From Rhizobium sp. Q54 (lineage in GTDB: Bacteria > Pseudomonadota > Alphaproteobacteria > ATCC43930 > CGMCC-115725): a stretch of 51,645 nucleotides of DNA. The DNA lies in NCBI GenBank assembly GCA_945861155.1, contig CAMATN010000020.1, positions 1 through 51,645 of the forward strand. Reading direction: 5' to 3'. Both the position numbers and the translations under genes were made by a program. Every line of letters starts with the position of its first letter. The stretch's first letter is position 1. The notes below the pieces were generated by a model that saw only the letters and a program-made list of their open reading frames with translations, ran no database searches and was not told the origin of the DNA. Shown in pieces: positions 8,935 to 19,700 of this stretch.

Positions 8935-9759
8935 ATGACCCTGACACAGTCCGATAAGGCAAAGCAGTTCCGCGCGCTGCATCAGGCGCCCGGCGCATTC
9001 GTCATCGCCAATGTATGGGATGGCGGCTCGGCACGGATGATGGCCGGGCTCGGGTTCGCGGCGCTGGCGACATCGAGTGGTGCGTCGGCGGGATTGCTGG
9101 GTCGGCGCGACGGAAGGGTCACGCGCGATGAGGCGTTGGCCCAGGCGCGGGCGATCTGCGACGCCACCGACCTGCCGGTCTCCGCGGACCTGGAAAAGGG
9201 CTTCGGCGACACGCCCGACATTGTGGCGGAGACGATCAGGCTCGCGGCAGAATCGGGCCTCGTCGGCTGCTCGATCGAGGATGCGAGCGGCAGCCCGGAC
9301 GCGCCGATCTTCGAGATCGGCCACGCGACGGAGCGGATCGCGGCCGCCGCCGCGGCGGCGCGGGCGTTGCCGTTCCCGTTCACGCTGACCGGGCGGACGG
9401 AAAATTTCCTGCGCGGGCGGCTCGATCTGGAGGACACGATAAAGCGGCTGAAAGCGTATGAGGCGGCAGGGGCGGACGCGCTGATGGCGCCGGGGCTGCC
9501 CGATCTGGAAGCCGTGCGTGCGGTGTGCGCGGCGGTCGGTAAGCCGTTCAACTTCATGGTCGGGATCAAGGGCAAGTCGTTCACCGTCGCTGCTCTGTCG
9601 GCGGCCGGGGTAAAGCGCATCAGCCTGGCGACCTCGTTCTATCGCGCGGCCATGACCGGGCTGCTGAGCGCGGCAAAGGAGGTGCGGGAACACGGCACGT
9701 TCGGCTATATCGATACCTCCCTTGCCACCCCCGACATGAATGCTTTCCTGCGCGAGTAG
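8935..9759 (+). CDS. isocitrate lyase/PEP mutase superfamily enzyme
   Basis: The 274-residue protein fits the small PEP mutase/isocitrate lyase family: N-terminal FVIANVWDGGSA, the TSSGA turn, metal-binding SADLEKGFGD and SIEDASG, and the late segment FNFMVG. Such proteins cleave or form C-C or P-C bonds of 2- or 3-carbon carboxylates, for example oxaloacetate or 2-methylisocitrate; the exact reaction is not predictable. The ATG is 7 bases after a GAAGGAG site. The 190 bases before it hold no gene. The downstream SDR gene is separated by about 120 bases and may have its own promoter. Confidence 0.8.
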   Translation: MTLTQSDKAKQFRALHQAPGAFVIANVWDGGSARMMAGLGFAALATSSGASAGLLGRRDGRVTRDEALAQARAICDATDLPVSADLEKGFGDTPDIVAETIRLAAESGLVGCSIEDASGSPDAPIFEIGHATERIAAAAAAARALPFPFTLTGRTENFLRGRLDLEDTIKRLKAYEAAGADALMAPGLPDLEAVRAVCAAVGKPFNFMVGIKGKSFTVAALSAAGVKRISLATSFYRAAMTGLLSAAKEVREHGTFGYIDTSLATPDMNAFLRE

Positions 9760-9880
9760 GCCGATCGGAAATGGAGCGTGGCGGCGAGCAGTCTCGTTCT
9801 GCCGCAATGCACCAATTCGGGTTGCGCACGGTGCGCGGGTGCGACAGGTTTGGCCGCGCGAATATTGGAAGGACATCGAC

Positions 9881-10648
9881 ATGGCCAATCGGTCGGAAGG
9901 ACGCGTCGCGCTGGTCACCGGCGGCGCCCGCGGCATCGGGGCGGCGACCGCCGAGCGGCTCGCCGAGGACGGCGCCGCGATCGCGATCGGCGACCTCGAT
10001 GGGGCCGGCGCCGAGGCAACCGCCGCCGACATCGCCGCGCGCTATCGCGTCAAGGCGATCGGCCTGAAGGCCAATGTCGCGGTCGCCGCCGAGGTCGAGG
10101 CGATGGTCGAGGAGATCGCGTTGCGGCTCGGGTCGCTCGACATCCTGATTAACAATGCCGGGATCACGCGCGACAATTTGATCTACAAGATGACCGACGA
10201 GGATTGGGATTCGGTCGCCGCGGTGCATTTGAAGGGCGCGTTTTTGTGCGCGCGCGCCGCGCAACGCGAGATGGTAAAGCGCGGCTGGGGGCGCATCGTC
10301 AATTTGTCGTCGGTGTCGGCGCTCGGCAATCGCGGCCAGACCAACTATTCGACCGTCAAGGCCGGGCTGCAAGGCATGGCGCGCACCCTGGCGATCGAGC
10401 TCGGCCGCTACGGCATCACCGCCAACGCGGTGGCACCCGGCTTTATCGACACCGAGATGACGCGGGCGACCGCGCTCCGCCTCGGCCGCGACCCCGAGGA
10501 GTGGAAGGAGGAGATGGCGCAGCAGATCCCGGTGCGCCGCGCCGGCGTGCCGCGCGACATCGCCAATGTGATCGCCTTTCTGTGCAGCGACGACGCCTCG
10601 TTCGTGTCCGGCCAGGTGATCTACGTCGCCGGCGGCCCGCGCGGGTAG
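9881..10648 (+). CDS. short-chain dehydrogenase/reductase, FabG-like
   Basis: The ATG at 9881 gives a 255-residue classical SDR with a GGAAGGA site upstream. The cofactor motif TGGARGIG lies at about residues 13-20, NNAG at about 92, the catalytic Ser in NLSSVSA, and Tyr-x3-Lys as YSTVK near 156-160. The C-terminal SGQVIYVAGG is typical of FabG-like oxidoreductases. It could be a 3-oxoacyl-ACP reductase or a sugar or polyol dehydrogenase. The immediately following PfkB kinase gene (10 bases) makes a role in sugar or sugar-acid catabolism more likely. Confidence 0.82.
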   Translation: MANRSEGRVALVTGGARGIGAATAERLAEDGAAIAIGDLDGAGAEATAADIAARYRVKAIGLKANVAVAAEVEAMVEEIALRLGSLDILINNAGITRDNLIYKMTDEDWDSVAAVHLKGAFLCARAAQREMVKRGWGRIVNLSSVSALGNRGQTNYSTVKAGLQGMARTLAIELGRYGITANAVAPGFIDTEMTRATALRLGRDPEEWKEEMAQQIPVRRAGVPRDIANVIAFLCSDDASFVSGQVIYVAGGPRG

Positions 10649-10658
10649 CGGTCGGGAC

Positions 10659-11651
10659 ATGCCGGATAGCGCCCCGCCCATTCCGAGCTACGACTTCCTG
10701 ACGCTCGGCGAGACGTTGCTGCGGCTGTCGCCGCCCGGTCAGCAGCGGCTCGACCAGGCGCGGGCGTTCGAAATCGGCATCGGCGGCAGCGAGCTTAATG
10801 TCGCTTGCCTGTTGGCCAGGCTGGGCCGGCGCGCCGCCTGGGTGTCGCGGCTGCCGGAGGGGCCGCTCGGCCGCATCGTCGACGGCGAGGCGCGGCGCCA
10901 TGGGGTCGACACGAGGTACGTGCGCTGGATCCCCGGCGCGCGCCTCGGGCTGATGTTTTTCGAGGCCGGGCCGGCGCCGCGCAACGCCCGCGTGATCTAT
11001 GACCGCAAGCATTCCGCCGCCGCCGGGCTCGGCTTCGAGGACGCGCCCTGGGAGGCGCTGATCGCGGCCAGCGCGCGGGTCCACCTGTCGGGCATCACAC
11101 CGGCATTGGGGCCGAGCTGCCGCGCCCTCGTCGTGCATGTCGCCCAGCTCGCCGCCGCCGCCGGAAAGAAGGTGTCGTACGATCTGAACTACCGCGCGAC
11201 CCTGACAACCCCGGCCGAGGCGCGCGCGATGCTGGCCACGGTCGCGCCTTACCTCGAATTGCTCGTCGTCGCCGAGCGCGACGCCCAGGCCGTACTCGGT
11301 TTCGCCGAAGAGGCCGAGCCTCTCGCCGAGGCGATCGCCGCGCGCTATGGCGTGCCGCTCGTTGCGCTGACGAGGCCACCGGGTGATGGCGTAGGCGACC
11401 TGCTCTGGGCCCGCGGCGCCGTGCGCTATGCGCCGCGCTACAAGGTCGAGATCGTCGACCGCATCGGAGCCGGGGATTCGTTCGTCGCCGGGCTGATCCA
11501 CGGCCTCCTCGACGGCGATCTCGATCTCGCGATCCGGCTCGCCGCCTATGCCGCGGCGGTGGGTCTGGCGACGCCGGGCGACATCAATCATTTCGGCCCG
11601 GAAGACCTCGCCGCGTTCCACGCCGATCTGACCGGCGCCCTGGTGCGGTAG
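10659..11651 (+). CDS. PfkB family carbohydrate kinase, 2-keto-3-deoxygluconate kinase-like
   Basis: The 330-residue protein has the PfkB substrate-binding start (TLGETLLRLSPPG, GGSELNVACLLARLG) and the ATP/anion-hole motif IGAGDSF at about residues 268-274, with the catalytic Asp in it. The LRLSPPG and later VIYDRKHSA features resemble KdgK-type kinases, which make 2-keto-3-deoxy-6-phosphogluconate. The gene follows the SDR by 10 bases, suggesting a dehydrogenase-kinase pair for a sugar acid. Fructokinase or ribokinase activity cannot be ruled out. Confidence 0.78.
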   Translation: MPDSAPPIPSYDFLTLGETLLRLSPPGQQRLDQARAFEIGIGGSELNVACLLARLGRRAAWVSRLPEGPLGRIVDGEARRHGVDTRYVRWIPGARLGLMFFEAGPAPRNARVIYDRKHSAAAGLGFEDAPWEALIAASARVHLSGITPALGPSCRALVVHVAQLAAAAGKKVSYDLNYRATLTTPAEARAMLATVAPYLELLVVAERDAQAVLGFAEEAEPLAEAIAARYGVPLVALTRPPGDGVGDLLWARGAVRYAPRYKVEIVDRIGAGDSFVAGLIHGLLDGDLDLAIRLAAYAAAVGLATPGDINHFGPEDLAAFHADLTGALVR

Positions 11652-11689
11652 ACTAATACCATCCGGTTGAGACGCTGACCTCTCTTCAC

Positions 11690-11780
11690 CGTCATGGCCG
11701 GGCTTGTCCCGGCCATCCACGTCCTTGCTCCTGCTGTGGGTTTGAAGGCGTGGATGCCCGGCACAAGGCCGGGCATGACG
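11690..11780. repeat. REP-type inverted repeat, family C
   Basis: The left arm CGTCATGGCCGGGCTTGTCC and right arm ending GGCCGGGCATGACG are imperfect reverse complements around a central CCACG...CGTGG pair. It lies between two convergent genes, where it can fold on either strand and may end both transcripts. Confidence 0.8.
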
Positions 11781-11821
11781 AGTCAACAATCGGGGCGCTT
11801 GGTATAAACCCCCGTTGCCGG

Positions 11822-12886
11822 TCATTCGACGTTGCTGAAGCCGAGCCGGTCGTTGAGCCCGTAACCCTCGGCGAGGGCGCGCAGCTTGGACCAGGTGGCG
11901 TCCTCGACCTCGATGCCGTTCTGGCGGCGGTCGAGTTCGCGCCGGTGCTCGATTTCGCCGGGATAGAGCACCCCCATGCTGCCCTCGGACGGCGGCGTCT
12001 CCTTCAGATAGCGGGCGAACTCGCCGACTTCCTTTTTGAACTCGGCGAGCGGGCGGAAGGCGTCGACCTTGAACACCGCCATGAAGCAGCCGTCATTGTG
12101 CCGCCCGGTCGGTTCGACCCCGAAGCCGAGCCCGGTCAAGAGGCCGCACAGGATCTCGACCATCACGGCGAGCCCGGTGCCCTTGTAGCCGCCATCGGGG
12201 CCGCCCAGCGGCAGCAGAGCGCCGCCCTGGCGCAGCTGGCGCGGGTCCGTCGTCGGCTTACCCTCCGAGTCGATGACCCAGCCCGGCGGCACCGGCTCGT
12301 TGCGGGCAACGGCGACCGCGATCTTGCCGGCGGCGGCGGCCGATGTCGCCATGTCGAGGTACAGCGGCGCGTCGAGGTCGGACGGGATCGCCATCGAGAT
12401 CGGGTTGGTGCCGAGCCGCGCCTCGCGCCCACCGAACGGCGCCACCGCCTTGGGTGAGCGCCCTGAATCGGCGGTGATCAGCCCGATCATCCCGGCCTGG
12501 GCCGCCATCTGGGTATAGCTCGACAGCCGGCCGATATGGCCCTGGCGAAAGACCGTCGCGGCGGCGACGTTGTTCTTCTCGGCCTTTTCGATCGTCAGGC
12601 GCATCGCCCGCTCGTTGGCGACATAGCCGAAACCCCAGTGGCCGTCGACGACGGTGGTCGTGGCCGATTCCTTGACGATGACCCACGGCGCGCCGGGCAC
12701 GATATGGCCGACCTTGATGCGATCGATATAGGTCGGGATCTGGATGACCCCGTGCGAATCGTGGCCGACCAGGTTGGCGCCGACGATGTGGCGCATGACC
12801 AGCGTGGCCTCCGCCTCCGGCGTCCCCGCCGCGACGAACAGCGCGCGGCCGATCTGATCGAGGCGTTCGGCTGATATCTTTCGCAT
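11822..12886 (-). CDS. Ldh family NAD(P)-dependent oxidoreductase (malate/L-sulfolactate/ureidoglycolate dehydrogenase type)
   Basis: The 354-residue protein matches the type-2 malate/lactate dehydrogenase family, which does not use the classical Rossmann fold. Recognisable parts are HDSHGV, the GFGYV...A segment with a cofactor loop, the conserved RLGTNPISMAIP and DMATSAAAAGKI, and GGYKGTGLA near the C-terminus. Family members oxidise 2-hydroxy acids such as malate, sulfolactate or ureidoglycolate. No pathway partner is adjacent; the gene is convergent with the PfkB kinase and has about 87 bases between it and the methyltransferase gene upstream. Confidence 0.82.
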   Translation of the reverse strand: MRKISAERLDQIGRALFVAAGTPEAEATLVMRHIVGANLVGHDSHGVIQIPTYIDRIKVGHIVPGAPWVIVKESATTTVVDGHWGFGYVANERAMRLTIEKAEKNNVAAATVFRQGHIGRLSSYTQMAAQAGMIGLITADSGRSPKAVAPFGGREARLGTNPISMAIPSDLDAPLYLDMATSAAAAGKIAVAVARNEPVPPGWVIDSEGKPTTDPRQLRQGGALLPLGGPDGGYKGTGLAVMVEILCGLLTGLGFGVEPTGRHNDGCFMAVFKVDAFRPLAEFKKEVGEFARYLKETPPSEGSMGVLYPGEIEHRRELDRRQNGIEVEDATWSKLRALAEGYGLNDRLGFSNVE

Positions 12887-12973
12887 TGTCGGATCCTCGC
12901 GAGCTTGTGAATCAATTCAGTTGTAACGGCAAGAGACCGGCGGCAACCCGATTTCGCGTCCTTAAGGAAAATT

Positions 12974-13906
12974 TCAAGAACTCCGCTTCTTCAACAAATA
13001 CTGGCCAGACATCGGTGGCAAAATCCCATGTTCGATGAGCAGGCGATCGACGTAGAGAAGGACCTCAAAAATCGCACGCGTATTTTCATCCTGTAAGTAA
13101 TTTGCGCGCGTGCCCTTCAATACAACCTGTGCCATGAAGGCATCGTTTTCAATGCACTCAACGACATCGAAGCGAGCAAGGAAAATTTCCCGTATTTCCC
13201 CTGATCTGATGCTTTCGAAAGGCGACACCAGCGTGCCCGGATCCTTCCGGCTGACGGCTTTGTGTACTGTGCGCTTAAGGTGGTTAAACCGCAGCTTCGC
13301 CGGCAACAATTTCAGCAAATCGTTTATGATTTCTAATCTCTTATCGGAGTATTGTAATTGTGACTCGCCGATGTAGTCGTGGATCCATAGTAATCCCCCG
13401 GAAGCCAAACATTTGCTTATTTCATCGGCGACGTGTTCGAGGCGCAGAACATGATGGAGCGAGGTTTGCGCGATGATCAGATCGTAGCTCTCCGGCGGAA
13501 GCGTTACAAAATTGATATCCTGGACCTCATAAGTGATCGCCAAGCCCATTTCAGCGGCGATCTGCTCGGCGCTTGCCACTGCATCGGGTGCGATGTCGAT
13601 CCCGTGGAACCGGGAGCAGACGCCCGCGCCGAGCAACTGCCGCTCGGCGCGTCCCGCGCCGCAACCGAGCGACAAGCCGCGGGCCGGTTTGAGTTGATGT
13701 TTCGCGAGCAGCCGAGAAAGCGCGGTCCTGTGGCGACCGAGCTTAAGCTGGCCCGCTGCTTTTTTGTCTTCCTGCAGCACCCGCAGGGTTTGCGGATTTG
13801 TCAGGTTTTTCGACCAGACGTCGGCCTCCTTTGCCGCCATCGCGCGATACGTCTCGGGGTCGGTTGTGGCTTTCTCGATGATCTCCGCGACCGTATCTTT
13901 AGGCAT
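12974..13906 (-). CDS. class I SAM-dependent methyltransferase, lower GC than neighbours
   Basis: The ATG at 13906 gives 310 residues; the open frame continues another 72 codons upstream but a GAGGAC site precedes this ATG. The SAM motif I is LSLGCGAGRAE (about residues 78-88), followed by FHGIDIAP, and the LHHV segment typical of small-molecule methyltransferases. The C-terminal third, rich in basic and aromatic residues, is not recognised. Base composition is clearly lower than the surroundings, with stretches near 40-45 % G+C and codons such as TTA and AAT, and it borders a gene-poor stretch holding an amidase fragment; recent acquisition is likely. Confidence 0.75.
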   Translation of the reverse strand: MPKDTVAEIIEKATTDPETYRAMAAKEADVWSKNLTNPQTLRVLQEDKKAAGQLKLGRHRTALSRLLAKHQLKPARGLSLGCGAGRAERQLLGAGVCSRFHGIDIAPDAVASAEQIAAEMGLAITYEVQDINFVTLPPESYDLIIAQTSLHHVLRLEHVADEISKCLASGGLLWIHDYIGESQLQYSDKRLEIINDLLKLLPAKLRFNHLKRTVHKAVSRKDPGTLVSPFESIRSGEIREIFLARFDVVECIENDAFMAQVVLKGTRANYLQDENTRAIFEVLLYVDRLLIEHGILPPMSGQYLLKKRSS

Positions 13907-14329
13907 GTCGTCGTCCTCGAAACATTGCAGGGCTGATCGCGATGCGGCGAAACTTGCCAAGCTCTCGGTCTTTTTCAGCTTCCGTCGGTTTCGCGTTCGG
14001 TCCCTCGGAATTTCGCGAGGCGAACACAACGCTGAGCGCGCGGATTGACAGGAGAGTGCTGCCCAATGACAATTCGCTCCGACCGATGTGGCGCCGAAAG
14101 CACCTCGTTCGCTGGCCCTCACGAAGGCGCCGGAATCGTCGGTTATCCCATCATCCTCATCTTGCGGCGCGGCGCCTGTGCCCTCGGCTAAACGAGCGTC
14201 GGCCGGGGAGCAGATTGCGTCCCGTCGCGCGCGGTGACAGTCTGTGCAGCCGAGCGTTGAGGGAGAAACCGACAGTGTATACGATTTTATCCAGCTTATG
14301 TGAGCGAAACAGGCCGGCGCCCGAGAGTT
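13907..14329. other. non-coding stretch upstream of the methyltransferase
   Basis: No credible gene. A 41-codon frame from 14066 on the plus strand has a loosely placed GGAGAG upstream but no recognisable content. The segment probably carries the promoter of the methyltransferase gene and the eroded 5' flank of the amidase remnant. Confidence 0.5.
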
Positions 14330-14340
14330 AGTTCAGTTAC

Positions 14341-14621
14341 TCGCAATTTCGCATCGCGGGCCGGACGGGCGGGACGCTGGCGGGCCTGACCTTCGCGGCC
14401 AAGGATTTGTTCGATGTCGCCGACCATCCGACCGGCGGCGGCAACCCGGACCGGGCGCGTGCGCACCCGGTCCCGACCCGTCACGCCTGGGCGGTGCAGA
14501 CCTCGCGCGACGCCGGCGCCGATCTGATCGGCAAGACGATCACCGACGAGGTGTCGCTCGGCCTTCTCGGCGAGAACCGTTCGACGGCACGCCAGTCAAA
14601 ATCCCAACCGTTGCTCGATGA
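14341..14621 (+). pseudogene. amidase (GatA/amidase signature family) N-terminal remnant, frameshifted
   Basis: Translation in one frame from about 14368 gives LAGLTFAAKDLFDVADHPTG, then PVPTRHAWAVQT, and LIGKTITDEVSLGLLGEN, which is the region just before the Ser-rich amidase signature in amidase family enzymes. At about 14578 a single-base loss shifts the frame: the +1 frame continues FDGTPVK, as expected after GEN(P), then loses similarity and stops. The Ser-Ser-Lys catalytic core and the other two thirds of the gene are missing. It is therefore a decayed fragment. This is my reading of the translation; a protein search would confirm the family. Confidence 0.75.
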
Positions 14622-14632
14622 AGTCCCTCCGC

Positions 14633-14833
14633 CTAGCAAGGCTTGTCTTGGCCAAGCTTGTCCGGCGGTGGTGCCTCGTCGGGTGGTACCGTCGTGTATC
14701 GCGGGGTGCGGCCGGGCTCCGGCGGCAGCTTGCGCTCGCGCAACTGGTCGGGCGCCAGCTCGTCGATCCTGACCTGGCGCCTGTTCGTCAATACGATCCG
14801 ATCGCTGCGGATCTCCGGCTTGTCGTCGCACAT
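14633..14833 (-). CDS. hypothetical small protein, 66 residues
   Basis: A short frame with G/C-rich third positions like the neighbouring genes and AAAGGAAG about 7 bases before the ATG. The product is charged and proline-rich (for example RIDELAPDQLRERKLPPEPG) without membrane segments or known motifs. It ends within the decayed amidase neighbourhood. I do not recognise it; it could be a genuine small gene or chance coding. Confidence 0.4.
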   Translation of the reverse strand: MCDDKPEIRSDRIVLTNRRQVRIDELAPDQLRERKLPPEPGRTPRYTTVPPDEAPPPDKLGQDKPC

Positions 14834-14985
14834 TCCGAGCTTCCTTTGTCCGCCGCCGACTCGTCCTGCTCTGCCCTGAGCTTACCACGTCAAACGGAGT
14901 TGCGCCCGCTTCTGGTTCCTTCCCGGCGACCATGTGAGAATTGGCCCAAATCGTTGCGCAACCGTATCGGTGGAGGAGACACCCC

Positions 14986-16581
14986 ATGGTGCTTGCATCC
15001 CAGCCGTCGTTTGAGCCCGATCCAACCGCTCCGCTGCCGGCGGGGGATTGGCTGAACCTGCCGCCGGCAGTTGCCAGCGCGCCGCTCGCGCCCGGCACCT
15101 ACCTCACTCAGGCGCAATCATCCGCACCCCATGGCGGCGTCAAGCCGCTGCGGCCGGCCAAGGGGCAGACGCCGCGCGCCCGCTCGATCGACCCGAGCCA
15201 ACAGCTGACGCGCACTCCCCCAGCCGCTCGCCTCGTGCAGCTGCATGCGCCGGCCGCTCCCCCGGCGGCGGCGCTTGCCGTCGCCCCTGCTCAGCCGGCG
15301 GTCGTGACCACCTTCGAGGGTGGCGCCGATGACGGGACCTCGATCCCGCCCGATACTGCAGCGGCATTCAGCACGACCCACGCGTTCAATCCGCTCAACA
15401 ACAACATTCACACCTTCGCCTTGAACAACCTGCACGCGCCGCCGACCGTCACGACGCTCAATGCGTTCTGGGGCCAAGAGGGCTGCTTCGATCCGAAGGT
15501 CGTCTATGATCCGCACACGGACCGCTTTTATTTTGTGACGATGAGCGGTGCCGCAAGTGCGGCGTCGAGCCTGCTGATCGCGGCCAGCACCAGCGGCGAT
15601 CCCGCCCAGCCCTGGTCGACCCAGGCGGTCATGGTCGACCCGGCGGCCCAGGGGAATGTCTGGATGGATTACCCCTCGATCGGGTTTACCGCCGATAAAA
15701 TAACCGTACAGGTCAACCTGTTTACGATCGCCAATAACCAATTCGCGGGCTCGACGGTTTATGTGTTCGACAAGGCCTCGTTGTCGAGCGGGCAGCAGGT
15801 CTTCCTTCAGCGGTTCGTCCTGCTGAACCAAGGCGCCGGACAAGCCCCCGCGATAACCCACGATGCCGGCTTCGCGGACCAGTACCTGGTTTCGAGCTGG
15901 GGCGGCAGCATCGGCGGCGGTCCCGGCGCTCTTGCCGTATGGCTCGTTACCGGCAGCCCGGCGAACGGAACCGCCGCAATTTCCCGGGTGGGTTTTATCA
16001 ACGGTACGCAAAGCTGGGCATCGTTCCCGCCGGTCGGCGATTTCGCGCCGCAGTCCGGGGTTCCCGATCGCGTCAACACCGGGGACGATCGCCTGCTCAG
16101 CGTCATATTCCGCGACCGCGTGCTGCATTGCTCGCATGGTATCGGCGTGCCGGCCGGCACTGCGACTCGAACCGCAATCCAGTGGTGGCAGGCTACGGTC
16201 GGCACCTGGATCGCCACTGTAAGCCGGCTTGACGACCCTACCGGGACAGTCTTCTACGCCTTTCCGACCATGGCGGTGAACCAGAGCGGGGACATCCTGA
16301 TCGGGCATGCCCAATTCTCCGCGAACATTCACCCCTCGGCCGCCTTTCTGCTGGTAACGCTCGCCGGAGCGCAGTCGGGGGCGGTGTTCGCCGCCGGTCT
16401 GAATACATACGTCAAGACCTTTGGCGCCAACCGGAACCGCTGGGGCGATTACAGCGCCACGCAGCCGGACCCACGCGACGGCACCAGCTTCTGGACGGTC
16501 CAGGAATACGCCTCGGCGCAGGCCGACACATGGGCCACCCGAATCGCCCATATCAAGCCGCCGCCGACAGGGACGGTGTAA
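14986..16581 (+). CDS. large protein of unknown function, probable beta-propeller/sialidase-like fold
   Basis: The ATG at 14986 is preceded by GGAGGAG, giving 531 residues; the TTG at 14941 is in frame but less likely. Residues 1-110 are low-complexity, Pro- and Ala-rich, with no clear signal peptide. The rest contains repeated motifs of the type FDPKVVYDPHTDRFYFV, ...WMDYPSIGFTADK..., and NRWGDYSATQPDP, which resemble blades of sialidase-like or BNR-type propellers found in bacterial surface proteins. No catalytic residues can be named. The neighbours (amidase remnant, Nudix gene on the other strand) do not suggest a role. Confidence 0.7.
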   Translation: MVLASQPSFEPDPTAPLPAGDWLNLPPAVASAPLAPGTYLTQAQSSAPHGGVKPLRPAKGQTPRARSIDPSQQLTRTPPAARLVQLHAPAAPPAAALAVAPAQPAVVTTFEGGADDGTSIPPDTAAAFSTTHAFNPLNNNIHTFALNNLHAPPTVTTLNAFWGQEGCFDPKVVYDPHTDRFYFVTMSGAASAASSLLIAASTSGDPAQPWSTQAVMVDPAAQGNVWMDYPSIGFTADKITVQVNLFTIANNQFAGSTVYVFDKASLSSGQQVFLQRFVLLNQGAGQAPAITHDAGFADQYLVSSWGGSIGGGPGALAVWLVTGSPANGTAAISRVGFINGTQSWASFPPVGDFAPQSGVPDRVNTGDDRLLSVIFRDRVLHCSHGIGVPAGTATRTAIQWWQATVGTWIATVSRLDDPTGTVFYAFPTMAVNQSGDILIGHAQFSANIHPSAAFLLVTLAGAQSGAVFAAGLNTYVKTFGANRNRWGDYSATQPDPRDGTSFWTVQEYASAQADTWATRIAHIKPPPTGTV

Positions 16582-16590
16582 CGATCCTGA

Positions 16591-17085
16591 TCAGGTAGCC
16601 GGCTCTGCGCTCTGTTCCAGCGCCAGATCGAACAGCGGCAGCAGGGTCGGGAAGGTCGGGTATAGCCCGGCGACGATCTCGGCCCGGCTGACCCAGGCGA
16701 CGTCGGCGGCATCGTCGGCGGCGACCCCGTCGCCGGAGCGCCAGGCGCCGCGCACCGCGATCAACGTATAATGAAACTGCACCCGGCCTTCATCGTCGCG
16801 ATGGATCGCGTCGTTGACGGTCAGCGTGCCGGCCGGCTCGGCGACGATGCCGGTTTCCTCCAGCAATTCGCGCATTGCGCCGTCGGCGACGGTCTCGCCG
16901 AGTTCGAGGACACCGCCGGGGAAGCCCCAGCGCCCGGCATTGGGCTGTTGCGCGCGCTGCACGATCAGCGCCCGCTCGCCGCGCAGCACGACGGCAAGCA
17001 CCGCGACGATCGGCCGATCGGGGTAGCGGCGCGCCGCGCGTCGCGCTGCGAGGTCGGCGGCGGACGGCGCGGTGGAGGCGGTCAC
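16591..17085 (-). CDS. Nudix hydrolase
   Basis: The 164-residue protein contains a complete Nudix box at residues 58-80, GVLELGETVADGAMRELLEE followed by TGI, satisfying G-x5-E-x7-R-E-U-x-E-E-x-G-U. It is preceded by a strand VAVLAVVLRG and QPNAGRWGFPGG, the usual start of an ADP-ribose or (d)NTP pyrophosphohydrolase domain. The substrate is a nucleoside diphosphate linked to some moiety. The start is GTG. The first 22 residues (Ala/Arg-rich) precede the core domain. It converges with the large unknown gene, 9 bases apart. Confidence 0.88.
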   Translation of the reverse strand: MTASTAPSAADLAARRAARRYPDRPIVAVLAVVLRGERALIVQRAQQPNAGRWGFPGGVLELGETVADGAMRELLEETGIVAEPAGTLTVNDAIHRDDEGRVQFHYTLIAVRGAWRSGDGVAADDAADVAWVSRAEIVAGLYPTFPTLLPLFDLALEQSAEPAT

Positions 17086-17092
17086 TGGTGCG

Positions 17093-17187
17093 CCCCCACC
17101 CTAACCCTCCCCCGCTTGCGGGGGAGGGGATTTGCCGCGCCCCGAAAGCTCCCTCCCCCGCAAGCGGGGGAGGGTTGGGGTGAGGGC
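17093..17187. repeat. REP-type repeat, family D (two facing copies)
   Basis: Two palindromes of the kind CCTCCCCCGCTTGCGGGGGAGG lie about 30 bases apart, flanked by CCCCACCCTAA and its counterpart GGTTGGGGTGAGGG. Related copies are at 30547-30592 and, with CCCTCTCCCC arms, at 38988-39124. It sits between thiC and the Nudix gene and may stabilise or end the thiC message. Confidence 0.85.
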
Positions 17188-17200
17188 TTCATTCGTCGAA

Positions 17201-19228
<2,028 letters not shown>

Positions 19229-19304
19229 TCAGATTATCGGCAGGTTGTCGCACAGCCGTCAAGCTGTCGCGTGTGCGTCGCAATGCAAGCGAGCAATGCG
19301 ATGA

Positions 19305-19394
19305 CCGTAGGGCGGGTGAGCGAAGCGTAACCCGCCAATTTTCCGCCCCGTCGGACGATAGCGGCGGAATGCGCTGCGCTTTTCCGCCCTACGG
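19305..19394. repeat. 90-bp repeat with perfect 11-bp terminal inverted repeats, family G
   Basis: The ends are CCGTAGGGCGG and CCGCCCTACGG. Inside are GAGCGAAGCGTAACCCGCC and a facing GCGGAATGCGCTGCGC. This resembles a common proteobacterial palindromic element and lies upstream of the thiC riboswitch and downstream of the small membrane gene. The remaining bases between 19223 and 19448 hold no gene. Confidence 0.75.
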
Positions 19395-19448
19395 TCTGCG
19401 CTCCACCCGCCTACGGATCTGCGGCTTCCCGCTCTACGCCTTCTTCCG

Positions 19449-19694
19449 CTACTGGTTCCGGGCGGCGTGCCAAACCGCAAGCCAACCTACAGCGTAGTAG
19501 AATCCGGCAAGTATCAAAGCCGCCTGCCAATTATGAGAGAACGCCCCAACAACGGACTCTGAAAAAAAATAAAATGATGCGCCGTATGTAAAGGGTACGA
19601 CGTGTAAATATAGTTTAGCCTTCCAGAAAATAGAACATACGGCAGCAATAATTAACCCCAAGAACATTAAAACGAGAAATAGCGCCGCGGTCAA
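19449..19694 (-). CDS. small AT-rich integral membrane protein, unknown function
   Basis: The 81-residue product has about three hydrophobic segments: residues 3-24, about 32-48 and 57-77, so it should sit in the inner membrane. I recognise no family. It starts 6 bases after the oxygenase stop, as if it were the last gene of the ribosomal-protein operon, yet its DNA is markedly AT-rich (the line 19561-19620 is about one third G+C) compared with its neighbours. That contrast suggests a recently acquired cargo gene. Confidence 0.6.
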   Translation of the reverse strand: MTAALFLVLMFLGLIIAAVCSIFWKAKLYLHVVPFTYGASFYFFSESVVGAFSHNWQAALILAGFYYAVGWLAVWHAARNQ

Positions 19695-19700
19695 AAATGC

